Notes: a model not told the origin generated them from the sequence alone. A stretch of 49,411 bases of DNA from Bacteroidota bacterium (GCA_023432805.1 JAEYUG010000002.1:1-49411); one strand, 5' to 3'; positions 17,245 through 25,982 are shown, counted from the stretch's first letter. Program-made: numbers and translations.

Positions 17245-17805
17245 TCAATGCTGATGCTGCGTCGAGCAGCTGCGGATCCGGTCGCCGACCAGCAAGGCGG
17301 CGGGATAGAAGACCTGCTCCTCCATGGTCGCATGCACGGTAAGACGGTCGGCAAAGGAAATGGCTGCAGGATGACCTTCGGCCGCACCCGCGATGCGCAG
17401 CGCCTCCAATGCCTCGACGATGCCCTTGTGCTCCGCCAGCATGTGCGGAAGCTGTGCACGGAGCGAGTCGGTGATGGCGAGAACGTCGCGCATCTCCGGC
17501 GTGCAACGTCCCTCCGATAATGGGGTAAGCAGTCCGAGCGCCGGGAGGGCGAACTGCTCCTCCTTGCCGAAATGCGCGTGCAGGCGACGGGCAACCTCGC
17601 GTGCAGTCCGTTCGGTCTCGCCACCCTTCTCGATAACGGCCGCAAGCAGCGCATGAATCTCGTCATGATCGGTGCCGAGCGACGATGGTACGCCGAGTGC
17701 GGATGCATCAGCATGTGCGGCTTCGGCGTGATGCGTGCAGGTGGACTGTGCGGCTGCAGCGCATGTGCAGACGACGAAGAGCAGGGGGAGGAGGATGCGG
17801 GTCAT
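17245..17805 (-). CDS. Exported hemerythrin-like protein
   Basis: A 186-residue four-helix hemerythrin/HHE-type protein. A signal peptide (MTRILLPLLFVVCTCAAAAQ) sends it to the periplasm, unusual for this fold. Candidate di-iron ligands are spaced as in the family: DHDEIH (47, 51), HAHFGKEE (76, 78, 82, 83), HMLAEH (121, 126) and HATMEEQVFYP (158, 162). The start has AGGAG upstream. It begins 12 bases after the RIC gene and is followed by norZ after 92 bases, so it probably binds or buffers NO, oxygen or iron in the same stress response (inference). Confidence 0.8.
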   Translation of the reverse strand: MTRILLPLLFVVCTCAAAAQSTCTHHAEAAHADASALGVPSSLGTDHDEIHALLAAVIEKGGETERTAREVARRLHAHFGKEEQFALPALGLLTPLSEGRCTPEMRDVLAITDSLRAQLPHMLAEHKGIVEALEALRIAGAAEGHPAAISFADRLTVHATMEEQVFYPAALLVGDRIRSCSTQHQH

Positions 17806-17816
17806 GGTGGCTCCTG

Positions 17817-18554
17817 TCAGGCTGTCGCGCCGATGAGTTCGGCTTCGAGCTCGATGGCGCGGGGATGAAGTATGTTGTTCTCAAGATGGATGTGGTGGTG
17901 CAGGTCGCGCTCGAATTCATCGAGTTCCTGATAGAGGACGCGGTAGGTGGTGCAGGCATCGGCCGGCGGCGTGAGTCCCGCACTGATCGTGCGAATCTCG
18001 GCGAGCGCCGTGCCGGCGGATTCGTGCTCGGCTTCCATCATGCGGATCGGGTTGCGCACGGTTCCGAAGTGGGCACCGCCGTAGGGAACTTCCCCCGTGC
18101 GGGACTTCACCATGTGGACGATGTACGGGAAGAGCACCTGTTCCTCCTTGAACATGTGATGCTCGAGTTCGTTGGCAACGGCGGTGAACAGCTCGGCGAT
18201 CCGGATGGTTTCGGGATGGTTGGCGCCGTGCACCGAGCCGACCTTCTGTGCGTGCGCGAGCACGACGGGAAGCATCCGTGTGACGTAGGCGTGGTGCACG
18301 CTGACGATGTGCTCGATCAGGACGTCGAGTTTCCATGACTTGAAGTCGGGCACCATGCCGTCGTGCCGCGCGCTGACGGCTTCGAGTTCGCGTGCAACCA
18401 CGGCAGCGTCGACGCCGCTCTTTGCACAGGCGGATTCGAGCGACTGCCCACCGCCGCAGCAGAAGTCCATACCGTAGGTCTGGAACACGGATGCGGTGCG
18501 GAAGTCCTCGCGCACGATGTCGCCGATTTTCATATCCAGGGTTTCGATGGTCAT
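17817..18554 (-). CDS. RIC family di-iron repair of iron-sulphur clusters protein (YtfE/ScdA)
   Basis: A 245-residue cytoplasmic di-iron protein that repairs Fe-S clusters damaged by NO or peroxide. The N-terminal ScdA_N module has YGMDFCCGGGQSLESAC (Cys 32, 33), and the C-terminal hemerythrin-like bundle has IVSVHHAYV, ELEHHMFKEEQVLFPYI, EHESAG and HHHIHLENNILHPRA. The ATG at 18554 is preceded by GGAG. First gene of the NO-defence transcript, divergent from a Crp/Fnr regulator, with an FNR/DNR-like dyad in the shared 129-base promoter region. Confidence 0.93.
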   Translation of the reverse strand: MTIETLDMKIGDIVREDFRTASVFQTYGMDFCCGGGQSLESACAKSGVDAAVVARELEAVSARHDGMVPDFKSWKLDVLIEHIVSVHHAYVTRMLPVVLAHAQKVGSVHGANHPETIRIAELFTAVANELEHHMFKEEQVLFPYIVHMVKSRTGEVPYGGAHFGTVRNPIRMMEAEHESAGTALAEIRTISAGLTPPADACTTYRVLYQELDEFERDLHHHIHLENNILHPRAIELEAELIGATA

Positions 18555-18624
18555 TGTATCATCTCCATGAGTAGTTCGCGTTGTGAATACGGATGCAATG
18601 TGTCCCATTACGGCGTGGCAAAAC

Positions 18625-18638
18625 TTGACCGCAGTCAG
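18625..18638. promoter_or_regulatory. FNR/DNR-like operator
   Basis: TTGAC-CGCA-GTCAG, one base from a perfect dyad and close to the FNR/DNR consensus TTGAT-N4-ATCAA. It lies between the divergent RIC operon and the Crp/Fnr gene. On the minus strand it falls between a TTG and an AAGTTTTG box that could be the RIC promoter (18-base spacing). Confidence 0.65.
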
Positions 18639-18683
18639 ATTTCGCAATTTTCGGAACAAGAATTCCTTTGCTAGCTTGAGGGC

Positions 18684-19367
18684 ATGAATCAGACACTGCT
18701 CGACGCGGTACGCGATATTCCGCTCTTCTCCGAACTGCAGGCCGACGACCTGCTGACCATCATCGGCGCAAGTGCACTCGTGCACGCGCCGAAGGGGACG
18801 CTGCTCTTTCAGGAGGGCGATGCGTATCGGGGATTCTATGTCGTCGTGGAGGGGAGCGTGAAGGTCTACAAGCTCACACCCGAAGGGAAGGAGACGATGC
18901 TGCATGCCATCGGTCGCTTTCAACCGCTGGGGGAGATTCCCATGTTTGTCGGCGGAGGCTACCCCGCGCATGCAGAGACGCTGTCGGATTCCACCCTGCT
19001 GCTCGTGCATCGCGAGGGATTCCTCGAGCAGCTGCGTTCGAACCCTGATCTGTCGATCCGCATGCTGGCGGGACTCGCGAAGCGGCTGAAGGAACTCGGT
19101 GCCAAGCTCGAGAAGATTTCCGCGCTCGACGTCCGCACACGGCTGATGCGATGGATCGTCGACGAGGCTGCCCGGCAGGGCGCCCGTGGCATCGAACCGG
19201 TCGTCACCCTGCCCGGAACGAAATCCCTGCTCGCCGCTCAGCTCGGAATCGTGCTCGAGACACTCTCACGCACCTTTCGCAAGCTCGAGGCAGAGGGACT
19301 GATCAAGGTCAGCGGAAAGAAGATCCTGATCCGCGACCTGCGCGCGCTTACAGCTGCGAGTCGTTGA
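18684..19367 (+). CDS. Crp/Fnr family regulator, probable NO-responsive (DNR/NnrR-like)
   Basis: A 227-residue Crp/Fnr protein with an effector barrel (GTLLFQEGDAYRGFYVVVEG, residues about 39-58), a long dimer helix (LAGLAKRLKELGAKLEKISALD) and a C-terminal HTH (TKSLLAAQLGIVLETLSRTFRKLEAEGLI). It lacks the N-terminal Cys cluster of FNR, so oxygen sensing by an Fe-S centre is unlikely; location suggests a haem or NO-sensing DNR-type role. ATG 18684 follows a TAGCTTGA box by four bases, so the message may be nearly leaderless. Its end overlaps the convergent nucleotidyltransferase gene by 20 bases. Confidence 0.9.
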   Translation: MNQTLLDAVRDIPLFSELQADDLLTIIGASALVHAPKGTLLFQEGDAYRGFYVVVEGSVKVYKLTPEGKETMLHAIGRFQPLGEIPMFVGGGYPAHAETLSDSTLLLVHREGFLEQLRSNPDLSIRMLAGLAKRLKELGAKLEKISALDVRTRLMRWIVDEAARQGARGIEPVVTLPGTKSLLAAQLGIVLETLSRTFRKLEAEGLIKVSGKKILIRDLRALTAASR

Positions 19368-20061
19368 TACCCGCGACGTAGCGGGCGATCTTCTCCACGC
19401 TCCCCAGATCGTGGAAGGGTCCGTCGTACACATGCCCGATGATGCGCTCGCCCATGGCGAGCAGGGGACGATAGACATCGAAGATGTCGGCGAATCCATC
19501 GAACGCGGCGCACTCGAACAGACGCGGGGAAATGACATGGATGCCGCAGAATGCCATGCGCAGTGCGTCGTCGGGGTATGACGCACCGTCCGCCCGCCAG
19601 ACCTCCTTTCCCAGCAGATGCATGCCTGCATCGAAGCACAGCGCGCGATGCGTTGCGCGCGGTTGGACGAGCAGTGCGGCCAGCGCTCCCGACCTGGTAC
19701 AGGTGCGATGCAGTGCGGCGAGATCCGCCGTGGTCACGATATCTGCGTTGTGCACGAAGAACGGCTCGTCGCCGTCAAGCCATGCGCGGGCATGCAGGAT
19801 GCCCCCGCCAGTTCCCAGGATGTCCGACTCGTGCACCACGTGCACGGGCACGCCGCAGGTATGTGTGCGGAAGTGGTCTGCGACGGCTTCCGCGTGGTGA
19901 TGCGCGTTGACGACTAGTTCGGTGCATCCGGCGCGGAGAAGGGCGTTGATCGCGTGCACGATCATGGGTCTTCCCCCGACATCCACCAGCGCCTTGGGAA
20001 TGGTGTCCGTGAGCGGTGCCAGCCGCGTTCCGAATCCCGCGGCGAGAATCATGCCCTTCAT
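19348..20061 (-). CDS. Nucleotidyltransferase, MurU-like sugar-1-phosphate uridylyltransferase
   Basis: A 237-residue NTP-transferase domain protein. It carries the signature LAAGFGTRLAPLTDTIPKAL, GGRPMI, a lysine-bearing activation loop and the metal-site segment FFVHNADIV, and ends with a short Rossmann-associated strand (HDLGSVEKIARYVAG). It resembles MurU-type N-acetylmuramate-1-phosphate uridylyltransferases or GlmU/RfbA-like enzymes. With the upstream kinase-like and RapZ-C genes it makes an AmgK-RapZC-MurU trio, which points to peptidoglycan amino-sugar recycling (inference). Seven bases separate it from the RapZ-C gene. Confidence 0.8.
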   Translation of the reverse strand: MKGMILAAGFGTRLAPLTDTIPKALVDVGGRPMIVHAINALLRAGCTELVVNAHHHAEAVADHFRTHTCGVPVHVVHESDILGTGGGILHARAWLDGDEPFFVHNADIVTTADLAALHRTCTRSGALAALLVQPRATHRALCFDAGMHLLGKEVWRADGASYPDDALRMAFCGIHVISPRLFECAAFDGFADIFDVYRPLLAMGERIIGHVYDGPFHDLGSVEKIARYVAGINDSQL

Positions 20062-20068
20062 CGCGACG

Positions 20069-20482
20069 TCAGCGCCTCCACCAGACGCCCTCCTCGGTAT
20101 GGGTCAGCGTGACGTGCACCTCCTCGCCGGCGAAGATCTCGCGCAGATGCGTGGCTGTGCGTTCGGCGCAGTAGACCGAGCGGTGCTGCCCGCCGGTGCA
20201 TCCGAAGGTGATGGTCATGTGCGTGTAGGCGCGCGCGTGGAAGCTGCGGGCCGACAGCGTGACGAGGGCCGACGCGTGCTGCATGAACTCCTCGACCTCG
20301 GGGTGCGTCGCGAAGAACGCGTGGATCTCGGGATGCACGCCGCAGAGGGGAGCGAGCGCAGGGTCGTAGACGGGATTCGGCAGCGCACGGCAGTCGAAGA
20401 CGTAGCCGCCCGCGTTGCCGCTCTCGTCGCGGGGCACACCGCTGCGATGAAATCCGAACGAACGAATGTCGATGGTCAGCAT
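20069..20482 (-). CDS. Stand-alone RapZ C-terminal domain protein
   Basis: A 137-residue protein covering only the C-terminal domain of RapZ (IDIRSFGFHRSGVP, FDCRALPNPV, ITFGCTGGQHRSVYCAERTATHL). The N-terminal Walker-type kinase domain of full-length RapZ is absent. In Enterobacteria the RapZ C-terminal domain senses glucosamine-6-phosphate and binds RNA. Here the domain sits one base after a phosphotransferase gene and seven before a MurU-like gene, an arrangement often seen as a fused kinase-RapZC polypeptide in Bacteroidota. A role in sensing or handling amino-sugar intermediates is therefore likely but unproven. Confidence 0.85.
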   Translation of the reverse strand: MLTIDIRSFGFHRSGVPRDESGNAGGYVFDCRALPNPVYDPALAPLCGVHPEIHAFFATHPEVEEFMQHASALVTLSARSFHARAYTHMTITFGCTGGQHRSVYCAERTATHLREIFAGEEVHVTLTHTEEGVWWRR

Positions 20483-20483
20483 G

Positions 20484-21587
20484 TCAGGCCTCCTCGGAGA
20501 TGGAGTGCAGGGATGCATCCGCCGCGAGTGCGACGAAGATCGCGCGCAGATGGGGCAGGGATGCGAGGATGGAAGCCCGCTCGACGAGGATGGCGAGGTT
20601 GTCGAGGGCCGGCGGAATCGCAGAGAGGAAGCCGGGCTTGCCCTGACGTCCCCCGAGATTGCCGAAGGCACCGAGGGCCTGCACGACGCGCATGATGGCG
20701 AAGGCGGGATACAATGCCTCGAACTGCCCGGCATCGAACGACACGCCGTGCAACCTGGCATGCGTCGCACAGATCGCGATGTAGTGTGCGACGAGGTGGT
20801 CGCGAACGGACTGGGGAATCCGCGCCTTCGCGTCGTACAGCAGCGAGGCAACGTCGTACTGCAGCGCACCGCGGCGGCCGCTCTGGTAATCGATGTAGCG
20901 GGGTCCCGCGGGTGTGACCATCACATTGCGGCTCTGGAAGTCGCGGTAGAGGAAGTGCGTGCGGTCGGCATGCAGCAGCTCGCGCACGAGCGCCGCCGCA
21001 TCGCGTGCGAAGGCCGCCTCGTCGAGGAGATCCGGCCTGTACCGCGCAAGGAACATGTCGGCGAAGTACCGCAGATCCGCAATCATGGCGGCCTCGGCAA
21101 ACATCCCGGTCTGGTAGCACAGACCGTAGTCGACATGCCTGCCTCCATCGATCTGGAAACGCATGAGATCTGCGAGCACCCCCTCGTAATATCGGACTGC
21201 GTCATCCGGAAAAATGTCGCCGCCTGCACGCTCGCGCTCGAGCCACGCGTAGAGTGTCGTGTCTCCGAGATCCTCTTCCAGGTAGCAGTGACGTCCCGGT
21301 GCGACGGCATGGATGTCTGGCACCGGGAGTCCTGCCTGTCGAAACGCGCGGGTGAAGCCGATGAAGGCGTTGTTCTCGTCGACGTTGTCTCCGCCGATGC
21401 CGATGCTCGCATGCGCCGCGCCCTGCAGACGGTAAATGCGGCGGGCGGACCCGTCCCCACGCAGAGGCGTGACGGTGGCTTCCTCGCCGAAGACGTCGGC
21501 ATGCAGCCGCGCGAGCGTGTGCATCTCGGGGTCATGTGCGTGCCGGGTGAGATCCGGCAGTCCTTCGGGATATCCCTGCGGGATCAT
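20484..21587 (-). CDS. Aminoglycoside phosphotransferase-fold kinase, AmgK-like
   Basis: A 367-residue choline-kinase/APH-fold protein. Catalytic features are the Brenner-type loop FLYRDFQSRNVMV (residues about 214-226; Asp base and metal-binding Asn) and the metal motif YIDYQSGRRG. YRDFQSRN replaces the commoner HRDxxxxN. The substrate is not fixed by sequence; the neighbouring MurU-like and RapZ-C genes favour an anomeric amino-sugar kinase like AmgK, which phosphorylates MurNAc/GlcNAc at C1. It starts 22 bases after the DUF885 gene, so both may share a transcript. Confidence 0.8.
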   Translation of the reverse strand: MIPQGYPEGLPDLTRHAHDPEMHTLARLHADVFGEEATVTPLRGDGSARRIYRLQGAAHASIGIGGDNVDENNAFIGFTRAFRQAGLPVPDIHAVAPGRHCYLEEDLGDTTLYAWLERERAGGDIFPDDAVRYYEGVLADLMRFQIDGGRHVDYGLCYQTGMFAEAAMIADLRYFADMFLARYRPDLLDEAAFARDAAALVRELLHADRTHFLYRDFQSRNVMVTPAGPRYIDYQSGRRGALQYDVASLLYDAKARIPQSVRDHLVAHYIAICATHARLHGVSFDAGQFEALYPAFAIMRVVQALGAFGNLGGRQGKPGFLSAIPPALDNLAILVERASILASLPHLRAIFVALAADASLHSISEEA

Positions 21588-21609
21588 CCCCTCACCTTCC
21601 CTTCTCCAC

Positions 21610-23397
21610 TCAATTCGAAGTGGAGACGGCCGTGCCCGAGCCGCCTGCAGAGAGCTTGAGCAGCATCGGCAGGTAGGTGGGACTGATGGTGCCGAACGAG
21701 ATCACCCGGTCGTGATACTCGCGCAGGTTGAAATTGCCGGCGGCTTCGGCGCGAGCGCGCAGGTCTGTCATGAGCGTGTTGCCGACGTAGTAGGTCGACA
21801 GCTGTGCGCTCGTCAGGCAGGCGCGTTTCCACTTGCCGGAGGCCTCGCCCTCCTCCTGGAATCCCCGCTCCATCATCAGGCGCATCCCGTCGCGTTCGCT
21901 CATGCCGCGCATGTGCACGCCCTGATCGAGCATGGCGTTGATGATCAGGCGGAGCCGCATCTTGAGCTGCTGCATGCGCACCTCTGGTCCGCCGAATCCC
22001 GTCTCGACCATCATGGCCTCGACGTAGGTCGCCCAGCCTTCGGCGAAGATGCCGCTCGGGAAGATGCCCCGCACGAGCGTGCGTGCCTGGAAACGGTTGC
22101 CGGTCATGAGCTGCAGGTAATGTCCCGGCATGGCCTCGTGCACGGTCAGGTTCTTGAGCATGTAGGCATTGTACTCGCGATAGAAGCTCTCGGTGCGTTC
22201 GCGGGACCAATCGGCGGGTGTCGGTGCGATCGCGTAGAACGTGCGGCCGTTCTTTTCGAGAGGACCCGGCGAATCGCAGTATGCGACCGCCACGCCGCGC
22301 TGGAATTCAGGCATGACGATGATGTCGAGGGGATCGCTCGGGATCGTCACGAGATTGTGTTCGCGCACGAACGTCGTGGCTTCCTCGAGCGTGCGGCGCG
22401 CATCGGCGACGATCGTCTCGTTGGTGGGCCGCTGTTCAGCGAGCCGGTCGAGCACGCGACGGATGAGCTGCGCACGTCCCTTCTCACTCTCGTCAGGCAG
22501 GGGGATGTTCGGGAACAGGTGCTGATGCAGCTCGGCGGCGGTCTGCGCGAGCGCTCGCGTCGTCGACTCGAGATCTGCCTCGGCGCGCTGGAGGATCTGC
22601 TCGGGCGTCATGTCGGTGACGATCGTGTAGCGCAGCTTGGCGCGGTACAGCACCTCACCAACGCGGTAGTCGCCCGTCGAGCGCGGCAGCAGATCCACAC
22701 GCAGCCATGTGCCATGGGCGCGCAGTGCAGCGACGGCCGTGTCGCGTGCCGCGGCAACACTCGCGCGCTGCGCGGCCGGCAGCGAATCGATGAACGGCTG
22801 GAGCGTCCCTGTGAGCAGTCCGATTGTCCCGTCGTTCTGACGGATGGCCGTCTCCGTATGCAGTGCGGGCGGAGTTTCGAGGTTCGCACGCGCAGCCGCG
22901 AGGTACGCAGGAATGGCAGCGAGCCGTGCCTCGACATTCCGCATACGCTCGGCGAGAGGGGCGAAGTCCCGCGCAATCAGACTGAAGACCGCATTGCCGG
23001 GATTGTAGAACAGCGGATTGCTCTTCCACGCGCGCAGCGTGTCGAGCATGAACAGATCTGCGCGCAGGTTGTGATGGAGGATGTCGTAGTCGACGCGGTT
23101 TTCCGGTGAAAGCTGCTCGACTTTGATGGTTGCGAGAGAATCGAGCGTGGCGCTCCGCAGACGCACGGCGGAAGCGATTCCCTCCGCACTCAGGTCGTTG
23201 AGACGCGCGTCGAAGCGATGATCGCCGAGCATCGTCGCATCCTCGGGCTGCTGGACGAGATACTGCTCGATGAAGGATGTCGCAAGCGCCTCGAAGCGGG
23301 CATCCGCCTCGGAGATCCCGGGTGCCGGAGTGCTGCATGCGTGGAAAAGAAGTGCCGCTGCGAGCGGCAGGAACATGAGGGCGCGGGAAGTGGACAT
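21610..23397 (-). CDS. DUF885 family lipoprotein, predicted metallopeptidase
   Basis: A 595-residue DUF885 protein. The ATG at 23397 gives a lipoprotein signal (LPLAAALLFHAC). The family signature HEAMPGHYLQL (His about 419) resembles an HExxxGH zinc-peptidase motif. A downstream acidic ligand is probable in GIFAEGWATYVEAMM, and SPTYLPML-type C-terminal motifs are also present. Members are extracytoplasmic, zinc-peptidase-like and largely uncharacterised. The gene lies 74 bases after the SpoIIE-type phosphatase and 22 before the AmgK-like kinase. Confidence 0.85.
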   Translation of the reverse strand: MSTSRALMFLPLAAALLFHACSTPAPGISEADARFEALATSFIEQYLVQQPEDATMLGDHRFDARLNDLSAEGIASAVRLRSATLDSLATIKVEQLSPENRVDYDILHHNLRADLFMLDTLRAWKSNPLFYNPGNAVFSLIARDFAPLAERMRNVEARLAAIPAYLAAARANLETPPALHTETAIRQNDGTIGLLTGTLQPFIDSLPAAQRASVAAARDTAVAALRAHGTWLRVDLLPRSTGDYRVGEVLYRAKLRYTIVTDMTPEQILQRAEADLESTTRALAQTAAELHQHLFPNIPLPDESEKGRAQLIRRVLDRLAEQRPTNETIVADARRTLEEATTFVREHNLVTIPSDPLDIIVMPEFQRGVAVAYCDSPGPLEKNGRTFYAIAPTPADWSRERTESFYREYNAYMLKNLTVHEAMPGHYLQLMTGNRFQARTLVRGIFPSGIFAEGWATYVEAMMVETGFGGPEVRMQQLKMRLRLIINAMLDQGVHMRGMSERDGMRLMMERGFQEEGEASGKWKRACLTSAQLSTYYVGNTLMTDLRARAEAAGNFNLREYHDRVISFGTISPTYLPMLLKLSAGGSGTAVSTSN

Positions 23398-23471
23398 GCG
23401 TATGATGTCGTGGTGTGATGGAATCTGACAACTTACGGTTCGCATCCGTCATTCGCATGCGGCGCGCGCGT

Positions 23472-25982
23472 TCAGACGGCGCGCACGACCACGACGGTCA
23501 CATCGTCATGCTGTTCGGCCTCTCCCTTGAACGCCGATGCGGCGCGCACGATCTCCTCCTCGATCACCCGGGCAGGTTCGGTTTCGAGAGACTGGACGAG
23601 CGACAGAAGACGCGGGGCTCCGAATTCATTGTGCCCTGCGTCCATCGTCTCTGTCAGACCATCGCTGTAGAACACGAACAGCTCGCCGGGCGTGTATGTG
23701 CGATGCACTTCCTCGAGTCCCGCATCGAACACCGGACCGCGTTCGAGACCGAGACCGATGCCCCGCGCGTCGAGCCAGCCGAGATGGCCGTTGCAGCCGG
23801 CGATCGGCAGCGTGTGGCCCGCCCGGCAGATGGTCACCTCGCGCGTGCGCGTGTCGAACATCGCAGCAACCATGGTGATGAAGGCATTGCGTTCCATCCC
23901 GTCGTAGAGCAGGCGGTTGACATGAGTGAGGATATCGCGCACGGAGGTGAACATGCCGGCCGCGAGCTGGATCATGCCCTGCACCTTCGACATGTAGAGC
24001 GCGGCGGGAATGCCCTTGCCGCTGACATCCGCAACGACGACGAGGAGCCGGTCGCTTCCGACGGGAATGTAGTCGAAGTAGTCTCCCCCCACGCTGAGCG
24101 CAGGAATCGAGCGTCCCGCGACATCCAACCCCTGCATGGCGGGCGTGCCCTTGGGAAGCAGGCCGATCTGGATGCGGCGTGCGATGGCGAGTTCCTCGAG
24201 CATCTTCTGGCGATCGAGTTCGGAGCGGTGGAGGCGTGCGTTCTCGATGGCGACCGCCGCCTGGCCCGCCACGGTCGAGAGCAAGTCGATGTCTTCCTGC
24301 GAGTAGAGCGTGCCGCTTTTCTTCTCGCCGACGTTGATCGTGCCGATGAGCACATCCTTGAGAAACATCGGCACGGAGAGCATGATGCCGGAACGCCGGA
24401 TCTTCTGCTTGTCTCCATCGTTGATGGGCAATGCGCGGAAATCCTCGTCGGGAAGTGCGAAGCTCTGCGCACTGCGCGTGCGACGCAGCCACGCGCCGAG
24501 TCCGTCGCTCCCGGTATCGAAGTGCTGTGCATCGTCGGGCACGTTCATGGCCACGGTGGCACAACCCTCCTGATCGGAGCAGAGACTGACCGACACGACA
24601 TCGACGTGCATCGTGGTGGAGATGCGCTGGATGATGAGACGCAGGATGCGGTCGAGATCGATCAGCTGCGGCAGCTCGCGGCTGAAGGCCAGCAGCGCAT
24701 GCTGGTAGTTGTAGCGTTCGCGGAAGAAGAGGCGGTCGACGATATGCTGCACGCGCTGCTTGATGGGATCGAAGACGAAGGCGACGACGAGCACGGCCAC
24801 GAGTGTGACGAGCTGGCTTTCGGAGTTGCCGAACAGACCGCCGAGCAGCGATCCCACACCGAACACCAGCGCGAGGTAGAGGGCCGCGACGGTGGCGGTC
24901 ACCACACCATAGCTGATCGAGCGCTTGATGATGACCTGCACGTCCATGAGCCGGTAGCGGATGATCGCATACCCGAACGCGGGCGGCACACCGGCGATGA
25001 GCAGGCTGGGCAGGTATAGATACGGTGCGATGAAGATGGCGATGGGATAGACGGCCGCGACGATGACGGTGTACAGGTAGGCTGCGGCGCCGATCACGAC
25101 GGCATGGAGCACGGGACGCAGCTTGACGCGGTCTTCGACCGTCACGCTGCGCAAGTAGCTATGGATGAAGATGCCGAAGCCGATCAGATAGAAGCTTGGT
25201 CCCGTCAACCAGAGATACCGCGCGAGGAATTCCGGCGGAGCAAGCTGACGCGCGAACAGCAGCAGACCGGTCGAGGCGATGCTGAATGCATACACGATCG
25301 TGAAGAACACCCAGCGACGACGCAGCTGCTTGCGCACGGGAAATTTCAGGAAGAAGGCCACGAAGGCGGGGGGACCGAACACACGCCCGATGGTGAAACC
25401 CGCGATCAGCATCCAGATCTTCCATGGAGCATCGACTGCGGAATTCAGCGACAGATGTCCCACGCAGAAAAAAAGCATCGAAAGAATGCTGAATCGTGCG
25501 AAGGCGCGCTGCACGGACCCCTGGGGTCGCGCAAGCACGACGAACATGCCGACAATCCAGAACCCGAGTCCCAGCAACACCTGAGCGAGATAGGCAACGT
25601 CGAAGGTCTTGAGAATCCGGACGGGAATGTCCATCTCACGACCGCTGCGGCGGATCTGGTAGGTGGCGATGTCACCCGCGTGCAACTGGTTGATGATGAC
25701 CATCCCGTGCATCGCGCTCTTGAAGGCGATGCCGTTGATACCCAGGAGGAGATCCCCGTCTCGCAGCCCGGCTTCGTCGGCAACCCCTCCCGGGACGATG
25801 TCCGTCACCTTGTACACCGTCTGTGCCGAATCCACCGGCACCCACAGGCATTGATCATTGCTCTGTGCCTTGTAGACCATGAGTTCGAGCACATTGAGTG
25901 CCGAGACGGCGAGCACCACGATGCCGAACACCGCATAGGTTATGCGGATCATGCGGGGAGACATGCGGGCGAAGGGATTCAT
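23472..25982 (-). CDS. PDZ-membrane-GAF-SpoIIE serine/threonine phosphatase
   Basis: An 836-residue regulatory phosphatase. Order: one N-terminal span (12-34), a PDZ domain in the periplasm (about 46-118; VTDIVPGGVADEAGLRDGDLLLGINGI), about nine further spans (130-400), a linker, a GAF domain (about 430-590; SGIMLSVPMFLKDVLIGTINV) and a C-terminal SpoIIE PP2C domain (about 610-836). The phosphatase metal-binding segments are SVGGDYFDYIPV, VADVSGKGIPAALYM, FYSDGLTETMD and EQHDDVTVVVVR, so it looks active. Such enzymes dephosphorylate anti-sigma-factor antagonists. No antagonist or anti-sigma gene is in the window. Confidence 0.88.
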   Translation of the reverse strand: MNPFARMSPRMIRITYAVFGIVVLAVSALNVLELMVYKAQSNDQCLWVPVDSAQTVYKVTDIVPGGVADEAGLRDGDLLLGINGIAFKSAMHGMVIINQLHAGDIATYQIRRSGREMDIPVRILKTFDVAYLAQVLLGLGFWIVGMFVVLARPQGSVQRAFARFSILSMLFFCVGHLSLNSAVDAPWKIWMLIAGFTIGRVFGPPAFVAFFLKFPVRKQLRRRWVFFTIVYAFSIASTGLLLFARQLAPPEFLARYLWLTGPSFYLIGFGIFIHSYLRSVTVEDRVKLRPVLHAVVIGAAAYLYTVIVAAVYPIAIFIAPYLYLPSLLIAGVPPAFGYAIIRYRLMDVQVIIKRSISYGVVTATVAALYLALVFGVGSLLGGLFGNSESQLVTLVAVLVVAFVFDPIKQRVQHIVDRLFFRERYNYQHALLAFSRELPQLIDLDRILRLIIQRISTTMHVDVVSVSLCSDQEGCATVAMNVPDDAQHFDTGSDGLGAWLRRTRSAQSFALPDEDFRALPINDGDKQKIRRSGIMLSVPMFLKDVLIGTINVGEKKSGTLYSQEDIDLLSTVAGQAAVAIENARLHRSELDRQKMLEELAIARRIQIGLLPKGTPAMQGLDVAGRSIPALSVGGDYFDYIPVGSDRLLVVVADVSGKGIPAALYMSKVQGMIQLAAGMFTSVRDILTHVNRLLYDGMERNAFITMVAAMFDTRTREVTICRAGHTLPIAGCNGHLGWLDARGIGLGLERGPVFDAGLEEVHRTYTPGELFVFYSDGLTETMDAGHNEFGAPRLLSLVQSLETEPARVIEEEIVRAASAFKGEAEQHDDVTVVVVRAV

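Noticed and set aside
17234..17248. FNR-like box upstream of norZ (TTG...CAA)
   Set aside because: The half-sites are one base too far apart, and the sequence overlaps the 3' end of the hemerythrin-like gene.
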